Positions 1 through 5,643 of a DNA stretch of 6,858 nucleotides are shown here, one piece after another. Both the position numbers and the translations under genes were made by a program. Each line of letters opens with the position of its first letter. Positions within the stretch are counted from its first letter, which is position 1. Origin of the DNA: Thermoanaerobaculia bacterium (GTDB taxonomy: Bacteria; Acidobacteriota; Thermoanaerobaculia; UBA5066); assembly GCA_017999215.1 (NCBI GenBank), contig JAGOBQ010000225.1, positions 1-6,858 on the forward strand. Direction: 5' to 3'. Under the pieces are notes generated by a model, which searched no databases, was not told the origin of the DNA, and saw only the letters and a list, made by a program, of their open reading frames with translations.

Positions 1-1047
1 GGTCCGCGCCTCCGGGTCGAGGTCGGCGAGGCCGCCCGCCCGCTTTCGCCTCTCGCGGTCCTCCGCTTCCGCCGCGGCCCGTTCCGCGGCGAGCGCCGCG
101 CGGGCGGCGGAGAGCGCCTCCGGCCGCGAGCCCCGCCCCGAACGGAGAGCGTCGACGGCCGCGAGCGTCTCGGGCGCGAAGAGCGCGGACTCCCGCTCGA
201 GCGACCGTGCCTCGGCCTCCAGCTCGATCCGGCGCCGCTTCTCCGTCCGCCTCCGCTCCAGCTCGGCCGAGAGGCTCCGGCGCTCGCTCTCGACGACGGC
301 CACCTCCGCGAGCGCCGCGGCTCTCCGCGCGGCGTCCCTCTCCGCGGTCCGCGAAGCGAGCCTCACCGCCGCTTCCGCGGCCGCCTCCCGCGCCTTCGCG
401 AGCCGGGCCACCTCGGCCCGCTTCTCCTCCACCCGCCGGCTCGCCCGCACGATCTCGGTTTCGACCGAGACCTGCGCCCCCGTGGTCGCGTCGGGCATCC
501 GGGCACGGGCCGCCTCGAGGAGCCGGAGGGCGCGGACGACGCTCGCCTCGCCTCCCCCCGAGTCGGCGATCCGCGCGAGCTCGACGGTGAGCGAGGAGTC
601 CAGAGCGTCGCCGTCGAGGACGTTCTGCCCGACGTAGGCCGTCGTCCGGAAGAGCGCCTCGGTCAGGCCCGTCAGCTTCTCTCCGACGGCGTCCCGTCCG
701 CCCGCGCGGAGGAACTCCGCGGTCCGGTCCTCCCCGCGATCGCGGTCCACGACCCGGAGCGTCCCTTCGTCGAAGTCCCTCTCGATCGAGAAGCGCCCGG
801 CCGTCGCCGACACGTCGAGGCGGAGCCGGGTGGGCGCGCCGCTCCTCGGCCGCCGCGCCTCGCGCGAGCGCCCTCCGGCCGAGCGTCCCTTCGGCAGCCC
901 GTAGAGCGCCGCCGTGATCGCCTCGCAGAGCGTCGACTTCCCGGTCTCGTTCGGCCCGAGGACGAGGAGGAGCTCGCCCTCGCCCCACGCCAGGTCGATC
1001 CCCTCGAGCGGCCCGAAACCCTCGACGACGACGCGCTCGATCCTCAG
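1..1047 (-). CDS. SbcC/Rad50/YhaN-like AAA ATPase with coiled coil, 3' part missing
   Basis: This is the N-terminal 349 residues of an SMC/Rad50-type ATPase; the gene runs off the left edge. Reading from the right, residues 2-30 form the first beta strands of the ABC-type head (IERVVVEGFG...). They are followed by a Walker A loop at residues 31-39 (GPNETGKST) and a likely Q-loop at 138-141 (YVGQ). From about residue 180 the sequence becomes Arg/Glu/Ala-rich, as expected for the coiled-coil arm. The Walker B and signature motifs would lie beyond the window. The 'GPNExGKST' form resembles YhaN-type ATPases (COG4717) more than classical SbcC, whose loop is usually GxTGAGKST. It overlaps the upstream nuclease gene by 4 bp (CTGA, 1044-1047), so the two are probably co-translated subunits of one DNA-end-processing nuclease. 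No ATG, GTG or TTG exists at the proper N-terminus; I chose CTG at 1047. The family call is firm, the exact subfamily and start are less so. Confidence 0.88.
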   Translation of the reverse strand, partial: MRIERVVVEGFGPLEGIDLAWGEGELLLVLGPNETGKSTLCEAITAALYGLPKGRSAGGRSREARRPRSGAPTRLRLDVSATAGRFSIERDFDEGTLRVVDRDRGEDRTAEFLRAGGRDAVGEKLTGLTEALFRTTAYVGQNVLDGDALDSSLTVELARIADSGGGEASVVRALRLLEAARARMPDATTGAQVSVETEIVRASRRVEEKRAEVARLAKAREAAAEAAVRLASRTAERDAARRAAALAEVAVVESERRSLSAELERRRTEKRRRIELEAEARSLERESALFAPETLAAVDALRSGRGSRPEALSAARAALAAERAAAEAEDRERRKRAGGLADLDPEART

Positions 1048-2246
1048 AGGTCCTCCTCGGCGGGGGGAGCCGGAACGCGGCCGAGGAGCGCTTCGCGCCC
1101 CAGGGCGGCCGCGAGCTCGAGGACCCGGCGCGCCCGGGGGTCCTCGGTCGCGGCGACGCGCGCCTCCAGCTCGAGGAGGAACCGGCCTTCCGCCGTCCCC
1201 CGGTCGGGCCGGGCGTCCACGTCTCCGAGGGTGCGGTCTCGCAGCGCCAGGTGCGCGACGAGCCCCTTCAGGTCGCCGAGGGCCTGCGCGGGCCGGGTCG
1301 CGGCGGCGGGCCGTCCGACGACGGTGAGGCGTACGACGTCTCCCGGTGCCGCCCCGGCGTCGAGGAGGAGAGCCAGGGCGGCTTCCCGGAGACCTTCCCC
1401 GTCCCGTCCGGCCGCGTCGAGCTCGAGGTCGAGCACTTTCCGGCAGTCAGCGGGGAGCGTCTCGACGCGGGCGGGCCGCCCGGCCTCCAGCGTGACCTTC
1501 AGGAGGTGCCGCGGCCCGGTCTCGTCCAGGCCCCGGCCCGTCGGCGAGCCGCTGTAGGCGCCCGCCGGGCTCCCGTCCTCGCGCGTGACGACCTCCAGAC
1601 GGTGGTGATGCCCCAGGGCCGCCCAGTCGAACCCCGCCGAGAGGAGCTCTTCTCTCGAGAACGGCGCGGTCCTCTTCGACCCGGAGGGGGCATCCGGACC
1701 GCGGTAGCTCTCGAGGGAGCCGTGCAGCATCAGGATCGCGAGCCCGGCCGGCGGCCGCGCCGGAGAGGACGCGAGGGGCCGGCCGGTCTCGACGAGGGGC
1801 GAGAGGAAAGCCCGCCCGGTCACCGTCGCGTCGTCCCGCCCCGGAACGGCCGCCGTCTCCCACTCGGAGCTTCGGAAGACGCGGACGTTGCCGGGCCAGC
1901 CCGGCAGCCCGAGCGCGTCGAGGAAGGCGCCGTCGTAGAACCCGCCGGGGCCGGCGAAGTCGTGGTTCCCCGGCGCGATGAAGACGGGGACCGGCGCGAG
2001 GGACTCGAGCGCCTCGACGATCCTCCGGAAGAGGACGGGGGGGACGCTTTCGGCGTCCCAGAGGTCTCCGGGAAGGAGGACGGCGTCGGGGCCGGTCTCG
2101 CGCGCGGCCCGGGCGAGCCGCTCGGGCGCCTCGTCGACCTCCCGGCGCCGGAGCGCCCGAAGCTCCTCCCCCAGCCCGAGACCGCGCCCGGTCAGGGGCG
2201 AGCCTACGTGCCAGTCGGAGGTCTGGAGGAAGACGAGGGGCGCCAC
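1044..2246 (-). CDS. Metallophosphoesterase, SbcD/Mre11/YhaO-type DNA repair nuclease
   Basis: This 400-residue protein has all five calcineurin-like phosphoesterase motifs that hold two metal ions (normally Mn). They are D11-x-H13 in TSDWH, GDLWD at 60-64, GNHD at 93-96, H175 in MLHGS, and G212-H213-H214-H215. A YSGSP segment at 231-235 matches the YPGS strand that closes the nuclease domain in SbcD/Mre11. Residues from about 250 form the C-terminal capping and ATPase-binding part. E. coli SbcD and B. subtilis YhaO are about the same length. The expected activity is ATP-dependent exo/endonuclease action at DNA ends together with the ATPase encoded immediately downstream (4-bp overlap). The GTG start at 2246 sits 10 residues before D11, the right distance for the family; no clear Shine-Dalgarno is seen before it, so it may depend on ribosomes leaving yajC 28 bp upstream. 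The 'DWHVGSPL' and 'PGNHDF' contexts lean toward the YhaO branch, so I give no symbol. Confidence 0.92.
   Translation of the reverse strand: MAPLVFLQTSDWHVGSPLTGRGLGLGEELRALRRREVDEAPERLARAARETGPDAVLLPGDLWDAESVPPVLFRRIVEALESLAPVPVFIAPGNHDFAGPGGFYDGAFLDALGLPGWPGNVRVFRSSEWETAAVPGRDDATVTGRAFLSPLVETGRPLASSPARPPAGLAILMLHGSLESYRGPDAPSGSKRTAPFSREELLSAGFDWAALGHHHRLEVVTREDGSPAGAYSGSPTGRGLDETGPRHLLKVTLEAGRPARVETLPADCRKVLDLELDAAGRDGEGLREAALALLLDAGAAPGDVVRLTVVGRPAAATRPAQALGDLKGLVAHLALRDRTLGDVDARPDRGTAEGRFLLELEARVAATEDPRARRVLELAAALGREALLGRVPAPPAEEDL
1052..1057 (-). promoter_or_regulatory. Shine-Dalgarno AGGAGG for the coiled-coil ATPase
   Basis: A full AGGAGG lies inside the last codons of the nuclease gene, 4 nt before the CTG codon at 1047-1045 and 10 nt before an ATC at 1041-1039. 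A shifted pairing using GAGG at 1055-1058 puts 7 nt before CTG. It supports translation beginning at this junction even though no standard start codon is present. Confidence 0.6.
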
Positions 2247-2267
2247 GACGATGGCGCTCGGGAGCCG

Positions 2268-2284
2268 GGCGGCCTCAGGCCGCC
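2268..2284. repeat. GC-only hairpin with the yajC stop codon in its loop
   Basis: The 17 bases form a perfect inverted repeat with 8-bp arms around one central base. In the minus-strand transcript this reads GGCGGCC-UGA-GGCCGCC: a 7-bp all-GC stem whose three-base loop is exactly the yajC stop codon. It sits between yajC and the nuclease gene. No T tract follows on either strand, so it is not a standard intrinsic terminator; it could slow ribosomes, stabilise the upstream mRNA or reduce readthrough into the repair genes. Seen directly; function inferred. Confidence 0.6.
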
Positions 2285-2616
2285 GAGCCCTGGTCCTTGC
2301 CGCCCTCGGTGTCCGCGACGACGCCGGTGATGGCGCTCTTGGCCATCTTCACCTTCAGCGTGTCGGCGATCTTCACCCAGACGACCTGGTCCTCGACCTG
2401 GGCGACCGTCCCGTAGATCCCGCCGGAGGTCATGACCCGGTCGCCCTTCTTCAGCTGGGCGAGCATCTCTTTCGTCTTCTTCTGCTGTTTCCTCATCGGC
2501 GCGAGGAGGACGAAGTAGAAGACGACGAAGATGAGGAGGAACGGGACCATCTGAAGCAGGCCGTCCTTCATCGACGGCGCCGCCGGGGCGGCCTGCAGGA
2601 GGGCGATCGGATTCAT
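2275..2616 (-). CDS. yajC: YajC, preprotein translocase accessory subunit
   Basis: This 113-residue protein is a single-pass inner-membrane component that associates with SecDF in the Sec holotranslocon. Residues 1-20 are a short polar/Ala-Pro lead, and residues 21-40 form one strongly hydrophobic helix (LQMVPFLLIFVVFYFVLLAP). A basic RKQQKK stretch at 42-47 follows and would stay on the cytoplasmic side. Then comes the family-defining LKKGDRVMTSGGIYGTV at 55-71, which begins the small beta domain, and a Gly/Asp-rich tail. Length is typical. The ATG at 2616 overlaps the tgt stop as ATGA (2613-2616), and AAGGA lies 6 nt upstream inside the end of tgt, so tgt and yajC are translationally coupled. 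tgt-yajC is a widely conserved pair, usually followed by secD and secF; here a repair nuclease follows instead. Confidence is high. Confidence 0.95.
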   Translation of the reverse strand: MNPIALLQAAPAAPSMKDGLLQMVPFLLIFVVFYFVLLAPMRKQQKKTKEMLAQLKKGDRVMTSGGIYGTVAQVEDQVVWVKIADTLKVKMAKSAITGVVADTEGGKDQGSAA

Positions 2617-3746
2617 CTCTTGTCCTTCCCGAAATCGAGGCGCCCGGCGGCTTCGACCGCGAACGCCGCGTAGCGTCGTGCGGAGAGAGCCTCCCGGATT
2701 CCCCGCATCAAGTCAAGGATGGCATGGAGGTTGTGAACGGTCACGAGCGTCGCCGCCGTCGGCTCTCCGAGCATGAAGAGGTGGCGCAGGTAGGCGCGCG
2801 ACGCCGACGCGCAGGTCGGGCAGGCGCAAGCCGGGGCGCGCGGGACGCGGTCGGTCCGGAACCGCGCCTGCTTGAGGCCGACCGTCCCCTCCGAGGTGTA
2901 GGCGAGGCCGTGGCGCGCGGCCCGGGTCGGGAGGACGCAGTCGAAGAGGTCGAATCCGCTCGCGACCGCGTGGAGGAGGTCGCCGGGGTGCCCGACGCCC
3001 ATCAGGTACCTCGGCCGCTCCGGCGGCAGGAGCGGCCCGGTGGCCTCGACGATCGCGCGCATCTCCTCCTTCGGCTCCCCGACCGAGACGCCGCCGCACG
3101 CGATCCCCTCGAACCCTTCCGCGGCGACGGCCGCGGCGCTCTCGCGGCGAAGGTCCGCGTACATCCCCCCCTGAACGATGCCGAACTGCGCGCCCCGGCC
3201 GGTCTCTCCGCGCTCCGAGACGAACGCCGCCCGCCCGCGGCGCGCCCACCGGTGCGTCAGCTCCATCGACCGGGCCGCCTCGCCCCGCGTCGCCGGGTAC
3301 GGGGTGCACTCGTCGAGGGCCATCGCGACGTCGACCCCGAAGTCGCGAAGCTGGAGCTGGGCCGCCCGCTCCGGCGTCAGGAGGTGCGCGCTGCCGTCGA
3401 GATGGCTCCGGAAGAGGACCCCCTCCTCCGTCAGCTTCCGGTTCGACGCGAGCGACATCACCTGGAAGCCGCCGGAATCGGTCAGGATCGGACGGTTCCA
3501 GCCGACGAACGCGTGGAGCCCGCCCAGCTCGCGGATCAGGTCCCCTCCGGGGCGGAGCATCAGGTGATAGGTGTTCGCGAGGACGATCTCGGCCCCGGCG
3601 GCCGAGACGTCGCTCCAACGGACGGCTTTCACCGTTCCGGCCGTGCCGACGGGCATGAAGGCGGGCGTCTCGACGGTCCCGTGGTCGAGCGTCACGCGAC
3701 CGCGACGGGCGGCCCCGTCCACGGAAAGGAGCTCGAAGCTCAGCAC
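2613..3746 (-). CDS. tgt: tRNA-guanine(34) transglycosylase (queuosine pathway)
   Basis: This enzyme swaps guanine 34 in GUN anticodons for preQ1, a step in queuosine synthesis. From a GTG start at 3746 it has 377 residues (E. coli Tgt has 375). Visible active-site features are D90 in TDSGGFQ (general acid/base), DEC at 145-147 and Q192 in GIVQGG. Others are GGVSVGE at 218-224 and the nucleophile D269 in FDCVLPTR. The zinc site is C307, C309, C312 and H338 (CACPTC ... VHN). C147 and V222 match bacterial preQ1-using enzymes rather than eukaryotic queuine-using ones, in which these positions are Val and Gly. The frame stays open upstream, but that stretch is Arg-rich, unlike Tgt, and offers no other ATG/GTG close to the conserved N-terminus (MLSFELL...). 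No good Shine-Dalgarno precedes the GTG. It is the first gene of the tgt-yajC-nuclease-ATPase run. Confidence 0.95.
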   Translation of the reverse strand: MLSFELLSVDGAARRGRVTLDHGTVETPAFMPVGTAGTVKAVRWSDVSAAGAEIVLANTYHLMLRPGGDLIRELGGLHAFVGWNRPILTDSGGFQVMSLASNRKLTEEGVLFRSHLDGSAHLLTPERAAQLQLRDFGVDVAMALDECTPYPATRGEAARSMELTHRWARRGRAAFVSERGETGRGAQFGIVQGGMYADLRRESAAAVAAEGFEGIACGGVSVGEPKEEMRAIVEATGPLLPPERPRYLMGVGHPGDLLHAVASGFDLFDCVLPTRAARHGLAYTSEGTVGLKQARFRTDRVPRAPACACPTCASASRAYLRHLFMLGEPTAATLVTVHNLHAILDLMRGIREALSARRYAAFAVEAAGRLDFGKDKR

Positions 3747-3840
3747 GTGCCGACCGCGCCGGAGAAGCGCCGGGAGAACGGGCGAAGGGAGCGGCTCACG
3801 CGCCGAGTGTAAGCGGCGCGCGCCGGGTCTCCGGATCTCG
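3747..3840. other. Divergent tgt leader, no gene
   Basis: This stretch lies between the divergent tgt and FYDLN genes and should hold the leader and promoter of the tgt run. It contains a 10-bp palindrome GGCGCGCGCC at 3815-3824. The only -10-like hexamer facing tgt is TACACT (complement of 3806-3811), with no matching -35, so I do not call a promoter there. No riboswitch fold was recognised. Confidence 0.4.
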
Positions 3841-3869
3841 TTGACCGACCTTGGACCCGATGCTATGTT
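3841..3869 (+). promoter_or_regulatory. Sigma-70-type promoter with extended -10, driving the FYDLN-folK pair
   Basis: TTGACC at 3841-3846 (five of six matches to the -35 consensus) is followed by a 17-bp spacer and TATGTT at 3864-3869 (four of six to the -10). TG at 3861-3862 stands one base before the hexamer, giving an extended -10. Transcription would begin near 3876, leaving a leader of about 18 nt that contains GAGG at 3884-3887, 6 nt before the ATG at 3894. The local AT-rich run (TCTTTTTTGA) stands out from the GC-rich surroundings. Confidence 0.72.
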
Positions 3870-3893
3870 CCGGCGTCTTTTTTGAGGGAACGA

Positions 3894-4226
3894 ATGCCCG
3901 ATCTCGGCCAGAAACACGAGTGCTTCCGCTGCGGGACGAAGTTCTACGACCTGAAGAGAACTCCCGTCTTCTGCCCCAAGTGCGGAGCCGACCAGAAGGA
4001 CGCGCCGCCGCGCGACACGTCGCCGGCCGCGCTGATCGCTGCCCGCCGCGCCAAGCGCGACGAGTTCGCAGACCCGGACCTCTTCGAGAGGAACCGCGAC
4101 GAGGACGACCTCGGCGCGGAGCCCGAGGACCCGAACGCCAAGGCGACCCTCGACGACGAGGAGCTTCCCCTCGGCGAAGGGCCGAGCCTCGAGGCGGGCG
4201 ACACGGAGAGCGAAGACGACTACTGA
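3894..4226 (+). CDS. FYDLN acid-family zinc-ribbon protein
   Basis: This small, 110-residue protein is of unknown biochemical role. A four-cysteine zinc ribbon occupies the N-terminus: C10-x-x-C13 and C27-x-x-C30. Between them is the name-giving FYDL at residues 17-20 (CGTKFYDLKRTPVFCPKC). The middle (about 45-65) is charged and Ala/Arg-rich. The rest is strongly acidic with many Asp and Glu, ending in ESEDDY, as usual for this family (TIGR02300 / FYDLN_acid). The acidic tail is probably disordered. I chose the ATG at 3894 because GAGG lies 6 nt before it and the promoter is well placed; an in-frame TTG at 3882 would overlap that ribosome site. Its last 11 bases overlap folK, so the two are co-transcribed. 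The zinc ribbon suggests nucleic acid or protein binding, but no function can be assigned. Confidence 0.9.
   Translation: MPDLGQKHECFRCGTKFYDLKRTPVFCPKCGADQKDAPPRDTSPAALIAARRAKRDEFADPDLFERNRDEDDLGAEPEDPNAKATLDDEELPLGEGPSLEAGDTESEDDY
4205..4208 (+). promoter_or_regulatory. Shine-Dalgarno GGAG that places the folK start at ACG
   Basis: GGAG (within GGAGAG) lies 7 nt before the ACG at 4216-4218, at normal spacing for a start codon. It falls inside the last codons of the FYDLN gene. No ATG, GTG, TTG or CTG is in the folK frame between 4042 and the conserved GLGGN motif, so this site is the main evidence for the start. Confidence 0.5.
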
Positions 4227-4719
4227 CGAGCCGGCCGAGGTCGCCATCGGCCTCGGCGGGAACGTCGGTGACCCCGGGCTCGCGTTCGAGACGGCCCTCC
4301 TGGCGCTCGCATCCGGCGTCGATGGCCTCGTCCTGTCGCCCCTCTACAGGACCGCCCCCATCGGCGGTCCGCCCCAGCCCGACTTCCTGAATGCCGTCGC
4401 CGTCGGGCGGACGAGCCTCGCGCCTCTCGAGCTTCTCGCGCTTCTCCAGCGTCTCGAGGCGGAAGCAGGCCGCAGGCGGACCCTCCTCCGCGAAGGTCCG
4501 CGGCCGCTCGACCTCGACCTTCTCCTCTACGGGGACCTCGTCCTCGCCCTCCCCGGGCTCGTCCTCCCGCACCCTCGAATGGCGAGTCGGCGATTCGTCC
4601 TCGCGCCGCTCGCGGACCTGCGGCCCGACCTCGTCGTGCCAGGGACCGGCCGGACCGTCTCGGCCCTCCTCGCCGCGGCTCCTGCGGCGAGAGTCGAGCG
4701 CCTCGAGCCCGGTGCCTGA
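4216..4719 (+). CDS. folK: HPPK, 6-hydroxymethyl-dihydropterin pyrophosphokinase, with non-standard ACG start
   Basis: HPPK transfers pyrophosphate from ATP to 6-hydroxymethyl-7,8-dihydropterin, a cytoplasmic step of folate synthesis. With the proposed start it has 167 residues (E. coli 159). Visible motifs are IGLGGNVGD at 11-19, YRTAPIG at 44-50 and QPDFLNAV at 54-61. The HPPK signature REGPRPLDLDLL spans 92-103, with Mg-binding D99 and D101 and ATP-binding R96. H119 and R125 lie in the PHPRMASRRF segment. Arg86 and Arg88 align with R82 and R84 of E. coli; the loop tryptophan (W89 in E. coli) is Glu93 here. The reading frame has no ATG, GTG or TTG anywhere near its N-terminus; ACG at 4216 with GGAG 7 nt upstream gives the sequence MTTDEPAEVAIGLGG and an 11-bp overlap with the zinc-ribbon gene. 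Gene identity is very sure; the start is a proposal. A base error turning ATG into ACG is the main alternative. Confidence 0.92.
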   Translation, partial: TTTDEPAEVAIGLGGNVGDPGLAFETALLALASGVDGLVLSPLYRTAPIGGPPQPDFLNAVAVGRTSLAPLELLALLQRLEAEAGRRRTLLREGPRPLDLDLLLYGDLVLALPGLVLPHPRMASRRFVLAPLADLRPDLVVPGTGRTVSALLAAAPAARVERLEPGA

Positions 4720-4728
4720 GCCTCAGGC
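4714..4728. repeat. Inverted repeat spanning both stop codons of convergent folK and serine acetyltransferase
   Basis: GCCTGAG-C-CTCAGGC is a perfect inverted repeat with 7-bp arms. One arm holds the TGA of folK (4717-4719) and the other the TGA of the serine acetyltransferase gene on the opposite strand (4723-4725). As RNA it can form a 6-bp stem with a 3-nt loop from either strand. There is no T tract, so an intrinsic terminator is unlikely; a weak bidirectional 3' end is possible. Confidence 0.45.
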
Positions 4729-5643
4729 CGGCGCGTCCGGCCCCTTGCCGCGCGCGGGCGGCGTCCTCGGCTCGAACCGGAGCTGATCCCCCGCGAGCGT
4801 CACCCTCGTGAAAGCCGGCACCGAAGTCGTCAGCCAGACGCTCCCGCCGATGACGCTGCCGCGCCCGATCACGGTCGCCCCACCGAGGATCGTCGCGCCC
4901 GCGTAGATCACGACGTCGTCCTCCACCGTCGGATGGCGCTTGACGCCGCGGATCAGCTCGCCGTGCTCGTTCTTCGGGAACGAGAGCGCCCCGAGCGTGA
5001 CCCCCTGGTAGATCTTCACCCGGTCCCCGATCGTCGTCGTCTCGCCGATGACGACGCCCGTCCCGTGGTCGATGAAGAACGAGCGTCCGATCGCCGCGCC
5101 GGGGTGGATGTCCACTCCCGTCTCGTTGTGCGCGAACTCCGTCATCACCCGGGGGATCAGCCGGACCCCCATCCGGTGCAGCTCGTGCGCGATCCGGTAC
5201 GTGAAGATCGCCTTGACGCCCGGGTAGGCGAGGATCAGCTCGTCGAACCCCTGGGCGGCCGGATCGCCGTCGAACGCGGCCTGGACGTCCTCGGCGACGC
5301 GGTCCGCGACCTCGGGCAGCCTCTCGAACAGCTCCGTGACGACCTCGCGCGCGTGACGGCGCGCCGCCGGCTTTCCCTCGGACGCCTCCAGAGCCTTCTC
5401 GACCTCCGCGGAGAGCCGCAGGTGAATCCGGAAGAGGACGTCGCCGAGGTGATCGCGGAGATTGTCGCGGTAGAGGACCGTGTCTCCGAAGTACCCGGGG
5501 TAGACGACCTCCTGGAAGAGCCGGAGGATCTCGATGATCTCCTTCTTCTGCGGCCGGGGGGCGGCCTCCACGGCAGAGAGCTGCGGACGGCTTTCCGCGG
5601 AGGCGACGATGCGCGCCATCGCGCTCCGGATCCGTTCCTTCAT
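4723..5643 (-). CDS. cysE: Serine O-acetyltransferase, EpsC-type (CysE family)
   Basis: This enzyme acetylates L-serine with acetyl-CoA, the committed step of cysteine synthesis. The protein has 306 residues: an alpha-helical N-terminal domain (about 30-165) and a left-handed beta-helix of hexapeptide repeats (about 175-285). The catalytic pair is D178 (VDIHPGA) and H193 (FIDHGTGVVIGE), spaced 15 residues apart as in E. coli CysE (D143/H158). An insert around 231-248 (SFPKNEHGELIRGVKRHP) is typical of the longer EpsC-type enzymes. YAGATILGGATVIGRGSVIGG completes the helix. The C-terminus (LRFEPRTPPARGKGPDAPA) is Pro/Arg-rich and lacks an obvious terminal Ile of the kind used to dock cysteine synthase. 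The ATG at 5643 has AAGGGAG 5 nt upstream and overlaps the stop of the helical-repeat gene (ATGA, 5640-5643). The frame stays open far upstream, but that part is Arg-rich shadow of the neighbouring gene. Confidence 0.93.
   Translation of the reverse strand: MKERIRSAMARIVASAESRPQLSAVEAAPRPQKKEIIEILRLFQEVVYPGYFGDTVLYRDNLRDHLGDVLFRIHLRLSAEVEKALEASEGKPAARRHAREVVTELFERLPEVADRVAEDVQAAFDGDPAAQGFDELILAYPGVKAIFTYRIAHELHRMGVRLIPRVMTEFAHNETGVDIHPGAAIGRSFFIDHGTGVVIGETTTIGDRVKIYQGVTLGALSFPKNEHGELIRGVKRHPTVEDDVVIYAGATILGGATVIGRGSVIGGSVWLTTSVPAFTRVTLAGDQLRFEPRTPPARGKGPDAPA

Noticed and set aside
2268..2284. yajC stop-codon hairpin as an intrinsic terminator
   Set aside because: No run of T follows on either strand, and the next gene begins 28 bp further in the same direction.
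1251..2330. Plus-strand open frame (359 codons) opposite the nuclease gene
   Set aside because: Arg/Gly/Glu-rich antisense shadow of a gene with all metallophosphoesterase motifs.
3806..3811. TACACT on the minus strand as a -10 for tgt
   Set aside because: Four of six matches only, with no -35 at 16-18 bp; too weak to call as a promoter.
2724..3812. Long plus-strand open frame (362 codons) opposite tgt
   Set aside because: It is antisense to a fully conserved tgt, rich in Arg/Pro/Glu with no recognisable motif; such shadows are normal in DNA with GC-biased third positions.
3747..4247. N-terminal extension of the tgt frame up to 4247
   Set aside because: The added residues lie antisense to the zinc-ribbon gene, resemble no Tgt N-terminus, and the conserved domain begins at the GTG at 3746.
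4391..4786. Plus-strand Ser/Arg-rich open frame across folK
   Set aside because: Out of frame with folK, low complexity, and runs past the folK stop into the convergent gene.
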